A stretch of 64,000 bases of DNA from Nitrospirillum viridazoti CBAmc (GTDB taxonomy: Bacteria; Pseudomonadota; Alphaproteobacteria; Azospirillales; Azospirillaceae), in assembly GCF_000730165.1 (NCBI RefSeq), contig NZ_CP022112.1:896001-960000 (forward strand), given 5' to 3'. A model generated the notes under the pieces. That model saw nothing but the letters and a program-made list of their open reading frames with translations. It made no database searches and was not told where the DNA came from. Positions 40,101 to 46,845 of this stretch are shown here, piece by piece; position 1 is the stretch's first letter; the number at the start of each line of letters is the position of its first letter. Both the position numbers and the translations under genes were made by a program.

Positions 40101-43100
40101 GGCTGGTGATGGTGCCCAGGTTGGTCAGGACGCCGATGGTGCCGGCGTTGTTCAGGCCGGCGGCCTGGGCCGAAGGCGCGTCCTTCAGCACGCCGCTGTT
40201 GACCACCGTGCCGATGCTGCCCTGATTGTAAAGACCGATGAGGCCGGTCGCGGTGCCGCTGTTGTCCACCAGGCCGATGGTGCCGAAGTTGTGGATGCCG
40301 TAACGGGTGCCGTCCAGCAGGCCGCTGTTGGATAGCGTGCCCAGGCTGCCCTGGGTAGCGATGTAGGCGGCGGTCTGCACGCCGCCGAGGGTGCCGATGT
40401 TGGACAGGCTGCCCAGGGTGCCGCCGATGTAGTCGTTGACGGCCGTGACCATCAGGTCGACGTTGCCGCCGACCGTCTGGGTATCCGCCCCCACCGTCAG
40501 GCCGGTGACGCCTGAGGTCAGGCTGACGCCCGTGTAATTGGATCCCGCCCCGGCCTGCACGACGACCAGACCCGTGGTGGTGCCCACGATGTAGTTCTGG
40601 GTCCCGGACAGGGTGGCGATGACCCTGCCGCCGGTGATGCTGGCGACACCGCTGACCATCAGTGCCTGGGCACCCAGGCCCAAGGTGCCGGTGGTCTGGC
40701 TGTAGTTGCCGGTGATGCTGACATTGTCGGTCAGGGTCAGGACGGCACCGCTGTTGACCACGGTGTTGGCGCCCACATTGATGGCGTCATCCACCACCTG
40801 CCGGCCGCCGGCGAACACGAGGTTAGAGGATGTGTTGGCGATGGCGCCGCCCGTCAGGGTGCCGATGGTCAACGTGTCGCCCATCACCACCAGGTCGCGG
40901 GCGGACAGGTTGGCGATGGTGCCGCTGATGGTGCCGGCGTTGAAGATGGTTCCCAGGGTGCCGCCGGCGCTGTTGTACAAGGCGTAGTTGGAGCCCGAGA
41001 TGACGCCCGTGTTCATCAGGCTGCCGATGACACCGGTGTTCAGCAGGCCGGTGGCCGCCCCGCTGATAGTGCCCACCAGCGGCCCTATGTTGAGGTTGCC
41101 GATGATGGCGATGCTGCCGGCGTTGTTGAGGGCGACGGAACCGGAGATCACGCCGGCATTGAACAGCGTGCCGATGCCGCCGGCGTTGCGCAGGCCGGTG
41201 GCGGAGCCATGGATGGTGCCGATCAGGGTGGTCAGGCTGCCGGTGCCGAGGACAAAGTTCTCCAGGAAGCCAATGAGGCCCGTATTGCTGAGGCCAATGC
41301 TGCCGGAGACCATGTCGGCGTTGATCAGGGTGCCGATGGTGCCGGCGTTGTTGATGCCGCTGGTGGCGCCGGTCATGGTCCCGGCATTGCCCAGGGCGAC
41401 GATCAGGCCCTGATTGTCGACCGCCGCCCCGGTCGTGCCCAGGATGGTGGCGTAGTTGGTCAGCGAGCCGATGCTGCCGGTGTTGGCGAGACCGATGCCA
41501 CCTTGCAGGAGGCCCACGGTGCCATAGCTTGTCACGCCGCCGGAAACCCCCTGTGTTCCGAGGGTGACGGTGCCGATGCCGCCCAGGTTGTTGAGGGCGG
41601 CGGTGGCCCCCATCAGGGTGCCGCTATTGCTCAATGTGCCCAGCGTGCCCGTGGCCGCCACGTAGATGGCGTTGCTGGCGCTGATGGTGCCGGTGTTGTT
41701 CAGCGTGCCCAGCGTGCCGCCGATGTAGTCGTTGGCCCCCATCACCACCAGGTTGGTGCCGGAGGCGCCGCTGGTCAGCGCCAAACCGGTGACGGTGTTG
41801 GTGGTGGCGACGGCGACGCCGCTATAGCTGGAGCCGGTGCCGCCGGCGACCAGGGTGGCGCCCCCCTGTCCCACCAGATAATTGAGGTTGGACGCGACGC
41901 TGGTGACGACGGTACCGCCGGACATGATCGCGGCACCACTGGCCACGACCTGGGCGCCGTTGTTGAGGGTTAGCGTGCCGGCCGACTGATCGAAATTGCC
42001 GGTGACGTTCAGGAGCGTATTCAGCACCACCGACGCGCCGCTGTTGACCAGTGTGTGGCCGGTGACGTCCACGGCGTCGTTCAGCAACAGGGCGCCCGAG
42101 GCCAGCGTCACATTGCTGACGGTGTTGCTGATCAGGCCCAGGCCGCTGACTCCGGTGAAGGTGCCGATGGTGCCGCCGGTGCCGCCCGCCAAGGTCATGT
42201 CCTGGGCGGCCAGGTTCAGGATGGTGCCCTTGATCACGCCGCTGTTCTGCAGCAAGCCCACCTTGGCGGCGTTGGTGTAGGAGACGACGGTGCCTGACAG
42301 GATGGTGTAGTCGGTGACGCGAATGGCCGTGGGGGCGGTGATGGTGCCGCTGTTCAGCAGCGTGCCCAGGGTGCCGCCGGCGATGCTGACCGCCACGTTG
42401 GTGGCGCTGACCAGGTTGGTGTTGCTGATCAGGCCGACAGTGCCAGGGGTGGCGACGGTGGGACCGTATTGGATGTTGTCGATCTGGATGGCCCGCGGAC
42501 CGGTGATGGTGCCGCTGTTGACCAGGGTGCCGATCATGCCGCCGGCGATGCTGACCGCCGCCCCCTTCACGATCGCGGCGGTGGAACCGCTGATCAGGCC
42601 GCTGTTGTCCAGCAGGCCGAGGTGGCCGTAATTGACGAGCGTGCCGCCGGCGACGAACTGACCAACGCGCAAGCCGGTGCGACCGCTGGTGATCGTGCCG
42701 CTGTTCTGCAGCGTGTCGATGGTGCCGCCGACCATGTTAACCGCCGCGAGGGCGATGGCGTTGCCGGAGGTCGTGGCGGTGCTGGTGTTGATGATCAGGC
42801 CGCTGTTCAGCAGCGTGCCGAGGTTGCCGACATTGGCGACGGTGGCCGCCGTTATCGCCACGACGAGGGCACCCGCCTGATAGCCCGTGCTCTGGTTGGT
42901 GACGGTGCCGGTACCGGTGTTGTTGAAGACGTCCACGTCACCGGTCAGGTTGAAGCCGGTGCCGGTGGAGGTGTTCCTGATCAGGCCGGAATTGGTGACG
43001 GTACCGACGGTGACGCCCAGGAAGTTCACCCCGGCCGCGGCGGCCATGGACTGGATGGGGCCGGCGGTGCCATTGACCAGCGCCCCGATCTGGGCGCCGC

Positions 43101-44322
43101 CATTGGCATAAATACCACCGGTGGCGGATGCCGACCCCTGGATCGTGCCATCATTCTGGATGGAGCCGATGGAGCCGCCGGAGGACAGGGCGATGCCGCC
43201 GCCGCTGCCGACCCGGCCCTGCATCAGGCCGCTGTTGATGATCAGGCCCACGGTGCCCACGCTGCCGGTAGCGGTGTCGCGACCGATCGACAACCCGGCC
43301 GTTCCGCCCAGCGTGCCGGAATTGGTCAGGGTGCCCAAGCTGCCGGTAGAGGCGATGTAGACCGCCGCCTTGCTGGTGCTGATGTCCAGAGCGCCGGTGT
43401 TGTTCAGGCCGGCGGAGGTGGTGCCGAAGTAATAATTGTTCAGGTAATTGAGCAGCGTGGCACTGCGGACCGTGGTGGTGGTCCCGGTGCTGATGCTGTT
43501 TTCGTTGACGATGGTGGTTCTCAGGCCCAGGCCCGTGATGATGGAGTCGGCGACCATCAAGGTGTTGAAGCTGGAGAGCTGGCCACCCACCAACAGGGTG
43601 TGGATACTGCCCGGCGTATAGTTGCTGGTGGCGTTGTAGTTGCCGTCGACGATGGTACCGCCCGACGTGACAATCCTGCCGGTGACCGAGATGTAGGTGC
43701 CGTTGTTCAGGACCAGCCGGTTGCTGCCCAGGGTCTGGATCGTCTCGGTGAAGTTGCCGGTGATGGTGATGTTGTTGTTAACGGCGACCGTGCCGCTGTT
43801 GAGCAACACGGTGCCGGTGGCGACGTTGAGGTCATCGTTCAGCAGCAAGTTGCCGTTGATGCCGTACACGCCGCCGCCAATGGTGACGTTGGCGCCCGTG
43901 CTGGTGATGGTGCCCTTCTGACCGCTGCTCAGGCCACCGGAGGCGCCCGTCAGCGTGCCGATCGTGCCCAGCGTACCGCCCGCGATGGTAAGCGCAAGGG
44001 TGGAGCCGTTGACGATGTTGCCGGCCACCAGGCCGCTGTTGAGCAGCGTCGTCGCCGCGGCGCCGCTGGCGATGGTGATGGCAGGAACACCGCGGATGGT
44101 ACCGCTGTTCACCAGCGTCCCGCTATTGCCGGAGGACAGCACCAGGCTGGTGCAACTGGACCCGGCGGAGATGGACCCGGCGTTGGTGGTGCATGCGGAC
44201 TGCGCCGATGCGGCCCGGGGGGCGGCAAGCGCCACGCCCACAGCCAGGGCGGACGCCCCGAGAAGGAAAGTCTGCCGCAGCTTGCCGCCCTGACCGTCCA
44301 TCTTCTTCATCAGCTTTGTCAT
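28174..44322 (-). CDS. Giant autotransporter adhesin, 5382 residues
   Basis: Single uninterrupted frame. ATG at 44322 with GGGAG upstream. Signal peptide about residues 1-41 (FLLGASALAVGVALAAP core, cut near AASA), then a segment with two Cys 13 residues apart. The passenger of about 5000 residues is made of short repeats of the type IGTLxNSGTIxG, expected to form a beta-solenoid, arranged in supermodules. Each supermodule carries a conserved half (LASGNLLLNDxVNVG, VTGNYSQ, NYLVG, QGGAGSxYTG) and ends at an (N/S)-D-Y-(I/V) anchor. Fourteen anchors occur. The C-terminal 280 residues are an autotransporter beta-barrel ending GGVLRASWSF with terminal Phe for BAM. Surface adhesion or biofilm role is inferred from the family. 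No maturation protease or partner gene adjoins. Confidence 0.93.
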   Translation of the reverse strand: MTKLMKKMDGQGGKLRQTFLLGASALAVGVALAAPRAASAQSACTTNAGSISAGSSCTSLVLSSGNSGTLVNSGTIRGVPAITIASGAAATTLLNSGLVAGNIVNGSTLALTIAGGTLGTIGTLTGASGGLSSGQKGTITSTGANVTIGGGVYGINGNLLLNDDLNVATGTVLLNSGTVAVNNNITITGNFTETIQTLGSNRLVLNNGTYISVTGRIVTSGGTIVDGNYNATSNYTPGSIHTLLVGGQLSSFNTLMVADSIITGLGLRTTIVNENSISTGTTTTVRSATLLNYLNNYYFGTTSAGLNNTGALDISTSKAAVYIASTGSLGTLTNSGTLGGTAGLSIGRDTATGSVGTVGLIINSGLMQGRVGSGGGIALSSGGSIGSIQNDGTIQGSASATGGIYANGGAQIGALVNGTAGPIQSMAAAAGVNFLGVTVGTVTNSGLIRNTSTGTGFNLTGDVDVFNNTGTGTVTNQSTGYQAGALVVAITAATVANVGNLGTLLNSGLIINTSTATTSGNAIALAAVNMVGGTIDTLQNSGTITSGRTGLRVGQFVAGGTLVNYGHLGLLDNSGLISGSTAAIVKGAAVSIAGGMIGTLVNSGTITGPRAIQIDNIQYGPTVATPGTVGLISNTNLVSATNVAVSIAGGTLGTLLNSGTITAPTAIRVTDYTILSGTVVSYTNAAKVGLLQNSGVIKGTILNLAAQDMTLAGGTGGTIGTFTGVSGLGLISNTVSNVTLASGALLLNDAVDVTGHTLVNSGASVVLNTLLNVTGNFDQSAGTLTLNNGAQVVASGAAIMSGGTVVTSVASNLNYLVGQGGATLVAGGTGSSYSGVAVATTNTVTGLALTSGASGTNLVVMGANDYIGGTLGTLNNTGTISASNAIYVAATGTLGTLSNSGTLMGATAALNNLGGIGTVTLGTQGVSGGVTSYGTVGLLQGGIGLANTGSIGSLTNYATILGTTGAAVDNQGLIVALGNAGTMTGATSGINNAGTIGTLINADMVSGSIGLSNTGLIGFLENFVLGTGSLTTLIGTIHGSATGLRNAGGIGTLFNAGVISGSVALNNAGSIAIIGNLNIGPLVGTISGAATGLLNTGVIGSLMNTGVISGSNYALYNSAGGTLGTIFNAGTISGTIANLSARDLVVMGDTLTIGTLTGGAIANTSSNLVFAGGRQVVDDAINVGANTVVNSGAVLTLTDNVSITGNYSQTTGTLGLGAQALMVSGVASITGGRVIATLSGTQNYIVGTTTGLVVVQAGAGSNYTGVSLTSGVTGLTVGADTQTVGGNVDLMVTAVNDYIGGTLGSLSNIGTLGGVQTAAYIATQGSLGTLSNSGLLDGTRYGIHNFGTIGLVDNSGTATGLIGLYNQGSIGTVVNSGVLKDAPSAQAAGLNNAGTIGVLTNLGTITSPVALYNTGSIGQLNNSGLIAGSLINRSANVLTISGGSGTVVGSLTGTLNGTLNTMGSITSTLGNVVLAGGNLWLNDQVNVAGQTLANSGASLRLSTIINVTGNYSQSAGTIVLAAGAQLSVTGAAVMTGGAVSITGLSATANYLVGQGGTTLVAGGVGSSYSGVSLQANTIAGLVAAAGGVGTNLVVTGANDYVGTLLPTLNNTGSIGGMQTALFVRSTGSIGTVSNSGTLAGVGAVTGYGASIAGTIGTLTNSGVVSGDGTNGGYGLLNRGTIGTLINTVGGTFAGLAGTVGYGLINQSILNTVVNYGLMTGHDGGLQNMGTIQLLDNASGGTIRSNSASAQQGLRNDGTIVTLLNDGLIGNNYGIFQAAGTIQTLVNNGTIAANASGVYMSAAIGTISNSGTISAAHKAIVANSTLTALLNSGTLKGTQALAIGVNGRVGTISNSGVIQGNIVNTGTGGLTIGGGANGTIGTLSGLTGRGTITNTGSSVVFSDGALSLNDNINVGANTVVNSGANLILSNTVNVTGNYSQSSGTLVVNPGVSQLLVSGAASISGGTILTSLSNTGNYLVGSAYTLVQGGAGSNYTGASVVTNSITGLGYASSIATVGGNLDLLLSFNSDYIGGSYGTLVNAGTLNAATVLYIASTGTLGALVNSGTIQGNITNAGSQDLTIIGADNGTFGTLAGQSGMGTIASTLANVVLASGNLALNDRVNVGSHTLVNSGATVQMDNVVSVTGNYSQTGGWLAADYNSGGLVVSGAVSLTGGTVSMYNDTVVRNLMVGDVYGGAVVSGGAGSTFTNLGYYSGVTGLEVTGTVNGNSLYLQAANDYVGTVQGALTNTGTLSGVANPVYLARSATLGTLDNSGALVGTIDGVLNQGTISSVVNTGLISGGTVGWFNQNAPSSVAVLDNQGTLVGGKNGLVNSGTIGALLNSGTITGSLLALYIYPTGTLGTLVNSGTIAGSILNSGQGNLTIAGGVGTGLFTGYGGTVGTITSTGHDVVLASGTLELNDVFNVGSHTVVNNGASLLLDTTLSITGNYSQTGGSLDVGSHTVVVSGIANVSGAAITTSQLDASGNYLVGSISGSVIQGGLGSSYTGISVTSNLTGLSLTGTTGTIGSNVDLMLVSTNDYIGGTLASLDNTGTIAGVVTAAYVATTGSLGTLNNTGLLSADSYGLRNRGTIGLVDNSGTVTGRVALWNQGVIGTVLNTGALLDAPSVNAAGLNNQGTIGAVINQGTIFGTVYGLYNSGSIGSVANAGGTIAGEVALYNGGTIGTVTNSGQIVDGAGPTSAGLNNHGSLGLLDNSGTIAGVTNGLYNTGTIGSVSNSGLITAVTALYTSGLLGTVANSGTISGNIVNDSANALVFTGGSGDTIGTLTGQSGAMGTITSTNANVVLASGNLALNDAVNVGANTLVNSGASVLLNSIVSVTGNFAQTDGTLVAAFGHGELLVSGNAAVTGGTVSVVNVPSTVNFVAGQGGGNALIAAGGTGSYSGLTYVTDLTGLEATGSVSGGNLYLTAANDYVGTLMASLSNTGTINAGNAVYVATSGSLGSLFNSGALTGAHGVHNEGVIATLVNTGVISGYTIGLYNHGATSSMVLLDNQGTIQGNLGVVNEGSLGTLNNSGLLTGSFGAINNTGELDTIVNSGTIAGKIVSTSTHDLTIMGGNATGLFTGINGSIGILTNTASNLVFASGAVRLNEVINVGSHTVVNSGASILLDSTLSITGNYSQASGSLDLSNHNLVVSGVANVSGGAILTSQLDANGNYLVGNSNGTLIQGGAGSSYTGVNITSNLSGLSLTGTTATLGSNVDLLLLSANDYIGGTLASLDNTGTIAGVVTAAYVATTGSLGTLNNTGMLSGENFGLRNLGTIGLLDNSGVVTGRVALWNRGVIGTVVNTGALVDEPSVNAAGLNNQGIIGAVINQGGTIFGTVYGLFNTGSIGSVANSGTIAGEAALYNGGTIGTVTNSGQIIDAAGPVSAGLNNGGSLDLLNNSGTLSGVTNGLYNTGTIGSVVNTGLITAVTALYTSGMLGTVANSGTISGNIVNDSANALVFTGGTGTVFGVLTGQNNALGLITSTNANVVLASGNLLLNDAVNVGTNTLVNSGASLLLSNALSITGNFLQTAGTLAMGVGSSVTGELLVSGAATLTGGTVAVTALDGANLLAGQSYTIVGAGSGTLTATGLTAQVSGFSATLGTASNGGAQDLLLTLLSDYISGTLGTVTNTGVINAATAVSITSNGSLGTLANSGTIIGNVVNDSANDLVIVGGSGTTVGTFAGGTIRNTNSNLTFASGAIALRDTINVGTNTVVNSGASLTLGSALNVTGNFTQTGGTLGLGTQSATISGVADITGGTITTGKLSSTGNYLVGSTNGTLIQGGAGSDYTGAVIRTGILGASVTANNSTVGGNVDLLLVASNDYVGGTLASLDNTSTIAGAAVNTAVFVATRGSIGTLSNSGLLSGPFYGVRNTGTIGLVTNSGTAMGQVGLYNLTSIGTVINTGVLSAAPNNNGIGVAAGLSNGGKIGAVINQGTISNTNYGLYNSGSITSVDNSGLITQTNTVGAAFYNRGTIGSVSNSGLITGVTALRNEGSIGTIANSGTIAGNVLNTVASALVFTGGTGTVTGTLTGRNGAIGTITSTSGNVELASGNLLLNDQVNVGSGTLVNSGANVLLTNAIGVTGNYAQSAGTLAMGIGSGTAGELLVSGNAAFTGGTVAVTALSGSNLIAGQSYTIAEVGGSLTTSGLSAAATGFSATLGTGANGAATDLLLTLLSDYVSGTLGTLTNTGTINAATAVLITSAGSLGTLANSGVLIGNVINASANDLVIVGGSPNGVNGGTVGSFSGGTIRNSLSNLTFASGAVSLSDNIDATGHTVANTGATIALASDVSISGAYSQAAGTLGLGGHVLSVSDAASISGGVVNGGLNGAANYLVGDGVTLVQGGAGSNYSGATVVSGLTGLDATGTTSGSNLLAVAGNDYIGASLAVLNVTGTLANNAGGATALYIARTGTLGSLANSGTIRGNITNLSAGDLSITGGSNGTVGVFTGGTIRNAGSNVVFASGAVSLGDVIVATGHTVANTGASISLAGDISVTGAYSQTAGTLGLGGHVLSVSDAASVTGGVVNGGLNGAANYLVGDGVVLIQGGAGSNYTGATVVSGLTGLSANGGTSGGNLLAVAGNDYIGASLATLNVTGTLANTAGGATALYIAGTGTLGSLANSGLISGNVVNTSTHDLTINGSGNGAVGRFTGGTITSTGANVVFASGAVSLGDAITVATHTVSNAGASIALASDVAVTGNFAQSSGTLTTGGHVLTVSGAATVAGGVVNAGVSAVGNYLAGDSVTLIQGGTGSNYAGATVTSGITGLSANAVTSGSNLLAAAANDYIGASLDTLNNTGTVASPTALYIASTGTLGTLANSGALAGNITNLSTGDLIINGGSLASPGTLTGFNGAIGTISNTGSNVRFTGGVQLLNDHITVGSHTVFNSGATLLVNSAINITGSYSQSAGTLAIGVTSQSSYGNLAVSGAAAFTGGSVLLQGVGSGAGALQAGTYTIASGNGLSLSGVDFTATGYTVTSDLVTVGGTTQLVVKVAGKATNYTAVGNAQGGAAVGTGSALDQIAALTGNSITTNPQLAAFTQQVLAPLATLTPAAKQVAVAQLSPSQLTPQLTAASVTPTTTAISQHQETVASLMDGSEKGAAAGSNGREGVIWGEVVGAGVLRGTTTEAAGYRASSSGLVLGADWFASDEVMAGLAFSWINSASVGQGVMAGSLTRVGSYQLTAYSVWRPDFADQKLSVEGQVGWGYNHFDQRRDIAFLGARANANYGGEQYLGKVTVGYDLPQQGAFTFTPQYSLRFVRLVNHAYQEHDAGPANLKVDVLGTNAVTQELGLKVDTQWNTGVGLLSPDLRVAWVHDFKDGPIPTTGVLAGVAFASTTGRVNTDGLAVNLGATLQQSETFSLRLEYNGEYRHDYQSHGGVLRASWSF
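29975..31796 (-). repeat. Three near-identical ~606-bp (202-residue) tandem units in adhesin 1
   Basis: The D-Y anchors of the last four modules lie at 31796, 31187, 30581 and 29975, giving spacings of 609, 606 and 606 bp. The anchor context (tagtcgttgcccgccacggc) recurs exactly at 31187 and 30581, and the following protein segments (AGGATALYI, LSAGDL, GHTVANTGA, GGHVLSVSDAAS) repeat nearly unchanged. Recent tandem duplication is likely. Confidence 0.85.
33940..37160 (-). repeat. Large direct duplication, offset 2061 bp, in adhesin 1
   Basis: The stretch about 33940-35095 reappears at about 36001-37156. Five independent landmarks, including the anchor pair 34652/36713, all give exactly 2061 bp (687 residues). 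Further out, homology continues with small length changes (2070 bp at 35297/37367). The unit comprises two supermodules, so modules 5-6 and 7-8 are copies of one another. Confidence 0.8.
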
Positions 44323-45090
44323 GCCATATCACTCCCAACCGCTGGTTTGACGCGGGCTGGGATTGGGCGAACAAAAAGGCGGCTCGGGGATCGCCGGGCT
44401 AGACCGCCCCTTGCGCCCAAATCCGCCTATACCCCCGATCAGTCCCGCCTCGGCCCCCAAAACTCCATCACGGCCCTCAACCCAATAGGGCAGGCCGCCA
44501 TACCCTTCTGTATAGGTTCTAAGCTTCTGTCAATTTCAACATGCGTAAAGGCTGCTATTTTATCGGAAGATCGAAGAAGATACCCAAGAACCCAGATAAT
44601 TAAAGCGACCATAATAGGATGTCACATTTCATCACAACTGGTGATAATTCCGTCAGAATTAATATTTTGTGATAGTTTATTGGCGAATACTGAATGAAAT
44701 TTGGGCGAGCGATCCTGAATTATGAAGTTTACAATCCAGTATTGATCGTTTTCCGGACCGCTTCGTTGGTGGCGGGCCGCCAACCTCAAACTCCTGCTCC
44801 CAGGCCTAGCCGGTGTCAGTTCCCGGCGGAGGCGACGCCCCACAGCCACGGGCTTAGAACTTTTTGTTGTATGGCCCTCCTGTGACATCGCGGAAAGCGG
44901 GCAGCAGTAGGCTAGACTTTAACGGCGCGCCCAGACTCCAAGTTTGCGCTTCTGGTTTAACGATAAATCCATTAGGCGGAACTTGCCTGATAGCGGCCGA
45001 CCACCTGTTGCCGGAACACGGGAGCGGAATGGCGGCCCTCTTTTGACTGGGGCCTCTTTTGATTGGGCCCTCCTTCGACTGGGAAAGACC
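44323..45090. other. Intergenic region with an AT-rich core upstream of adhesin 1
   Basis: About 770 bp between the divergent adhesin 1 and MFS genes. Roughly 44515-44760 is far more AT-rich than the surrounding coding DNA, with runs such as TTAATATTTTGTGATAG. It presumably contains the adhesin promoter and regulator sites. The short open frames here lack family features and a ribosome-binding site. No tRNA or mobile-element end was recognised. A 16-bp triplicate lies at its right end, listed separately. Confidence 0.5.
45037..45084 (+). repeat. Three tandem 16-bp repeats just before the MFS gene
   Basis: CCTCTTTTGACTGGGG (45037), CCTCTTTTGATTGGGC (45053) and CCTCCTTCGACTGGGA (45069) follow each other without gaps. 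The last ends 6 bp before the ATG at 45091 and includes its ribosome-binding region. Such an array could vary in copy number by slippage and affect expression. Confidence 0.75.
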
Positions 45091-46266
45091 ATGAGCCCCC
45101 TCTCCCCCTCCGCCGATCCGGCCCTGGCTGCTCCCGCCGGTGCCCGCCTGGCGACGCGCCTGGCGACGCGCCTGGCCTTCCTGGCCGCCGGGTTTGCTAT
45201 GGCCTGCTGGGCGCCGCTGGTGCCGCTGGCCAAGGCCCGTGTCGGTACCGACGATGGTCAACTGGGCTTGATCCTGCTGTGCCTGGGCATCGGCTCCATC
45301 CTGGCCATGCCGCTGACCGGATTTCTCAGCGCCCGTTGGGGCAGCAAGCCCATGATCCTGGCCGGCGGCGTCGCCCTTGCCCTGTTGTTGCCGCTGCTGT
45401 CCGTGGCCGGCCAGGTGCCCACCTTGGCCGCCGCCCTGCTGGGCTTTGGCGCGGCGCTGGGCACCATCGATGTGGCCATGAACGTCCACGCGGTGGAGGT
45501 GGAGCGGGGCGCCGGCCAGCCGCTGATGTCCGGCTTTCATGCCATGTTCAGCGTCGGCGGCTTCCTGGGGTCCGGTGGCATGACCCTGCTGCTGTCCACG
45601 GGAACGGCTCCCCTGGTCGCAACGCTGCTCAGCGCCGGATTGGTGCTGGCGGCCGTCCTGCTGGCCCTGCCCGGCCTGCTGCCCGCGCGTGGCGAACCCA
45701 CGCCCCTGGTGGCGCCCCACGGCATCGTTCTGCTGCTGGCGGCGCTGGCGGCCATCTGCTTCCTGGTCGAGGGCGCCATCCTGGACTGGAGCGCCCTGCT
45801 GGTCATTGGCGCCGGCCTGGCCGACACGGCGCAGGGCGGCTTCGGCTACATGGTGTTTTCCATCGCCATGACCGTGGGCCGGCTGACAGGCGACCGCATC
45901 GTTGCGCACTTCGGCAACCGCCGGATATTGGCCTGCGGCGGCGCCGGCGCCATCCTGGGACTGGCCCTGCTGCTGATGGCACCCACGGCGATGGTGGCCA
46001 CCGCCGGGTTCCTGCTGATCGGACTGGGCGCCTCGAACATCGTGCCGGTGCTGTTCCGCCTGGCGGGCAGCCAGACGGTGATGCCGGTGGGCCTGGCCGT
46101 CGCCGCCCTGACCACCACTGGCTATGCCGGCATCCTGGCCGGCCCGGCCGGCATCGGCTTCATCGCGCATGCCGTCGGCCTGCCCACGGCCTTTTGGCTG
46201 TTGGCCTTGCTGATGGCCTTCGTGCCGCTGCTGGCGGGCCGCATCGCCCGGGCGGGGCACGCATGA
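45091..46266 (+). CDS. MFS transporter, YbjJ-like
   Basis: 391 residues from the ATG at 45091. The open frame extends 49 codons upstream, but only through the 16-bp repeats. About 12 hydrophobic segments. LATRLAFLAAGFAMACWAPLVPLAKARV and later LGTIDVAMNVHAVEVERGAG are characteristic of the YbjJ/FucP-like MFS group (the MNVHAVEVER stretch is highly typical). The loop motif GFLSARWGSK is present. Inner membrane, substrate unknown. Its stop overlaps the VOC gene start, so the two are translationally coupled. Confidence 0.87.
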   Translation: MSPLSPSADPALAAPAGARLATRLATRLAFLAAGFAMACWAPLVPLAKARVGTDDGQLGLILLCLGIGSILAMPLTGFLSARWGSKPMILAGGVALALLLPLLSVAGQVPTLAAALLGFGAALGTIDVAMNVHAVEVERGAGQPLMSGFHAMFSVGGFLGSGGMTLLLSTGTAPLVATLLSAGLVLAAVLLALPGLLPARGEPTPLVAPHGIVLLLAALAAICFLVEGAILDWSALLVIGAGLADTAQGGFGYMVFSIAMTVGRLTGDRIVAHFGNRRILACGGAGAILGLALLLMAPTAMVATAGFLLIGLGASNIVPVLFRLAGSQTVMPVGLAVAALTTTGYAGILAGPAGIGFIAHAVGLPTAFWLLALLMAFVPLLAGRIARAGHA

Positions 46267-46682
46267 GCACCAACCGTCCTACCCCCATGCCGGCCACCGC
46301 CCTGCTGGCGCACGTCGCCCTGTGGACCCGCGACCTCGACGCCGCCAGCGCCTTCTGGCGCGACCATTTCGCCGCCGACATCGGCGACCTTTACCGCAGC
46401 CGCCGGCAGCCGGGCTTCCTGTCCCGCTTCGCCCGCCTGCCGGGGCAACAGGTGGTGCTGGAACTGATGCAGGCCCCGTGGGTGGCTGAGGCCGATCCGC
46501 AGACCCGGGTGGGCTGGGCGCATCTGGCCCTGTCGCTGGGTAGCCAGGCGGCGGTGGACGCCACCGCCGCTCGGCTGGACGCGGCGGGCCTTCTCATCTC
46601 CCCGCCCCGCCAAACCGGTGACGGGCTTTATGAGGCGGTGGTGCGCACCCCGGACGGCATTCCCATCGAAATCACCGTCTGA
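46263..46682 (+). CDS. VOC (glyoxalase/bleomycin-resistance) superfamily protein
   Basis: 139 residues, start codon overlapping the MFS stop (ATGA). One betaalphabetabetabeta glyoxalase-type module pair: ALLAHVALWTRDLDAASAFWRDHF opening (His in the first strand as metal ligand candidate), VGWAHLALSLGS in the second half, and YEAVVRTPDGIPIEITV with the usual final Glu. Single-domain VOC proteins bind a divalent metal and act on lactoylglutathione, antibiotics or other small substrates. Coupling with the permease suggests that the same compound is exported or imported and processed. Confidence 0.85.
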   Translation: MSTNRPTPMPATALLAHVALWTRDLDAASAFWRDHFAADIGDLYRSRRQPGFLSRFARLPGQQVVLELMQAPWVAEADPQTRVGWAHLALSLGSQAAVDATAARLDAAGLLISPPRQTGDGLYEAVVRTPDGIPIEITV

Positions 46683-46845
46683 AATCCATTTCAACGTCAC
46701 GTGGCATTCGGTTCCCGGCCCATTTTCCCGTCTTGGCGCCAACGCCGCGACGTGCGAGAACGTTTTGTATTATTAATGCCCAATAAAGCCGGCCCCTTCC
46801 CAGCGGGATGGATCACGCCCGGCACCCGGAGGGGATGGTCGCGAG

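Noticed and set aside
28174..44322. CRISPR-like or satellite repeat array
   Set aside because: The repeats are degenerate, keep the reading frame throughout, and code for a signal-peptide-to-barrel protein. There are no constant repeats with unique spacers.
44622..44888. 88-codon minus-strand frame in the adhesin 1 upstream region
   Set aside because: No ribosome-binding site or domain. It spans the AT-rich regulatory zone.
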